The position numbers and the translations under genes were made by a program. Below the pieces are notes generated by a model. It saw only the letters and a list, made by a program, of their open reading frames with translations. It was not told the DNA's origin and did not search any database. This document shows positions 31,704-32,383 of a DNA stretch of 32,383 bases, piece by piece. The stretch spans positions 1 through 32,383 of the forward strand of contig LRSR01000124.1 of the NCBI GenBank assembly GCA_001579985.1, read 5' to 3'. Position 1 is the stretch's first letter. Every line of letters starts with the position of its first letter. This DNA is from Hypsibius dujardini (taxonomy: Eukaryota; Tardigrada; Eutardigrada; Parachela; Hypsibiidae).

Positions 31704-32046
31704 ATGATTGTCGCGCCGCTCTTGCTGAGCGTGCTGGCCCTCGCAGGTACAGGCAAACGTGTTCGGATGGTTCGCTTTATTCGTATATAATGCAAACGTG
31801 TTCGAATGGTTCGCTTTATTCGTATATAATGCAAACGTGTTCGAATGGTTCGCTTTATTCGTATATAATGCAAAAGTGTCGACATTATTAGGCACGTTTT
31901 GATGATCTTTGATGTGCAACAGTTCTTTGTGACGGAGAAGTCTTGCTTCGTTTCAGGTGCCCAGTATGTTCGCAGACAGCCCTCGGACCTGGCATCGTGG
32001 AGTACCGAGTACCCGGAGCTCATCACACCCAGAATCTCAGAACGAG
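31704..32046 (+). CDS. Secreted protein of unknown function, first two exons (3' truncated)
   Basis: Exon 1 (31704-31746) encodes a compact signal peptide, MIVAPLLLSVLALA. Exon 2 (31957-32046) begins after TTTCAG and continues as GAQYVRRQPSDLASWSTEYP, then ELITPRISER. Both introns are phase 1 with donors GTACAG and GTATAG, the common phase for signal-peptide exons of extracellular proteins. Signal cleavage probably lies near AGA/Q, leaving a mature protein that starts with a basic VRR. Nothing in the visible 44 residues identifies a family. The following exon lies beyond the window; no convincing acceptor occurs before 32383. Confidence 0.6.
31753..31873. repeat. Three 39-bp tandem copies in intron 1 of the last gene
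   Basis: The unit GCAAACGTGTTCGAATGGTT plus CGCTTTATTCGTATATAAT is repeated three times (31753, 31792, 31831) with a single difference between copies, then a partial copy. The unit length is a multiple of three, so it yields repetitive open frames on both strands, but it lies inside the intron 31747-31956. Confidence 0.95.
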
Positions 32047-32383
32047 GTATAGACAGCGTCACCTGTTGGATTTTAAAATCACCCATTGCAGTTGAAGTAA
32101 ATCATACGGTGTGAAATTTTAGATTGAATCGTCGCGCGTTCAAAGCGCTTTGATTAAAATTTAATCAATTTCAAGGTGATTTCACTCATTTGAAACTTGT
32201 GAAAACAACAAAAGGTGCAGAGCTTCCCAGGGTTACTCGAATTAACAGCTGATCTCATGGTGTCCGAATTACCAGCTCGACTGTCGTAAATTTGCTTGAT
32301 TGATTTGCGAGCAGTTGGTTTTTGCTTGATCGATCGCTTGATTGGTTTTTTGTTGGACTGGAAGTAATAATATATAATATATA
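32047..32383 (+). other. Intron 2 of the last gene, incomplete
   Basis: Sequence after the donor at 32047 to the window end. It has short TTGATTGAT words near 32296-32345 and no recognisable exon. Confidence 0.6.

Noticed and set aside
31697-32086. Minus-strand open frame with HYIRIKRTIRTRL repeats
   Set aside because: Produced by the 39-bp intronic tandem repeat, whose length is a multiple of three; antisense to the spliced secreted-protein exons.

Overview
This is eukaryotic, animal DNA: the genes are split by GT-AG introns, there are no operons, and simple repeats and small inverted-repeat elements are abundant. I recognise three full-length protein genes and two genes cut by the window edges. 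The taxon is uncertain. The Na,K-ATPase reads like an ecdysozoan one (the spliced N-terminus HGRSESYRMATV resembles the insect HGRADSYRVATV). The divergent receptor, with SRVWAMVFP in place of a DRY motif, recalls lineage-expanded receptors of tardigrades. A small ecdysozoan such as a tardigrade is therefore my low-confidence guess.

Layout, left to right. 1-75 is a CAGACA repeat. 169-659 (+) holds the last two exons of a MAM-like domain protein. 1932-3499 (+) is a complete four-exon gene for a small Ly6/uPAR three-finger protein with signal peptide, ten cysteines and a hydrophobic GPI-type tail. 4917-16651 (-) is a complete fifteen-exon gene for the Na+/K+-ATPase alpha subunit (1039 codons; every splice phase agrees). 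Eight of its fourteen introns carry GACA/TGTC tetranucleotide arrays, and one 105-nt intron is stop-free in frame. Its first intron and upstream flank hold two degenerate tandem arrays, each with a period near 170-175 bp.

17700-25100 has no gene I can support. It does hold a 30-bp-arm hairpin, a 100-bp fold-back, TGTTCGG-rich degenerate repeats and a tRNA-Phe-like fragment. 25142-27289 (+) is a three-exon rhodopsin-like GPCR of 348 residues with altered class A motifs and a TATA box upstream.

27378-31074 is a cluster of inverted-repeat DNA transposon remnants: a 672-bp element with ~75-bp terminal inverted repeats, a 331-bp MITE flanked by TA, and a ~2.15-kb mariner-like element. The mariner-like element is interrupted by an 824-bp fold-back palindrome; removing the insert leaves about 1.3 kb, the usual mariner size. 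At 31704-32046 (+) a new secreted-protein gene begins and runs off the window.

The genes show no sign of acting together. They are ordinary neighbours: a membrane ion pump, a GPI-type surface protein, a receptor and two incomplete genes. No undescribed multi-gene system is evident. The most distinctive things are the repeat architecture in and around the ATPase gene, the altered cardiac-glycoside-binding loop of that enzyme, and the nested transposon cluster.
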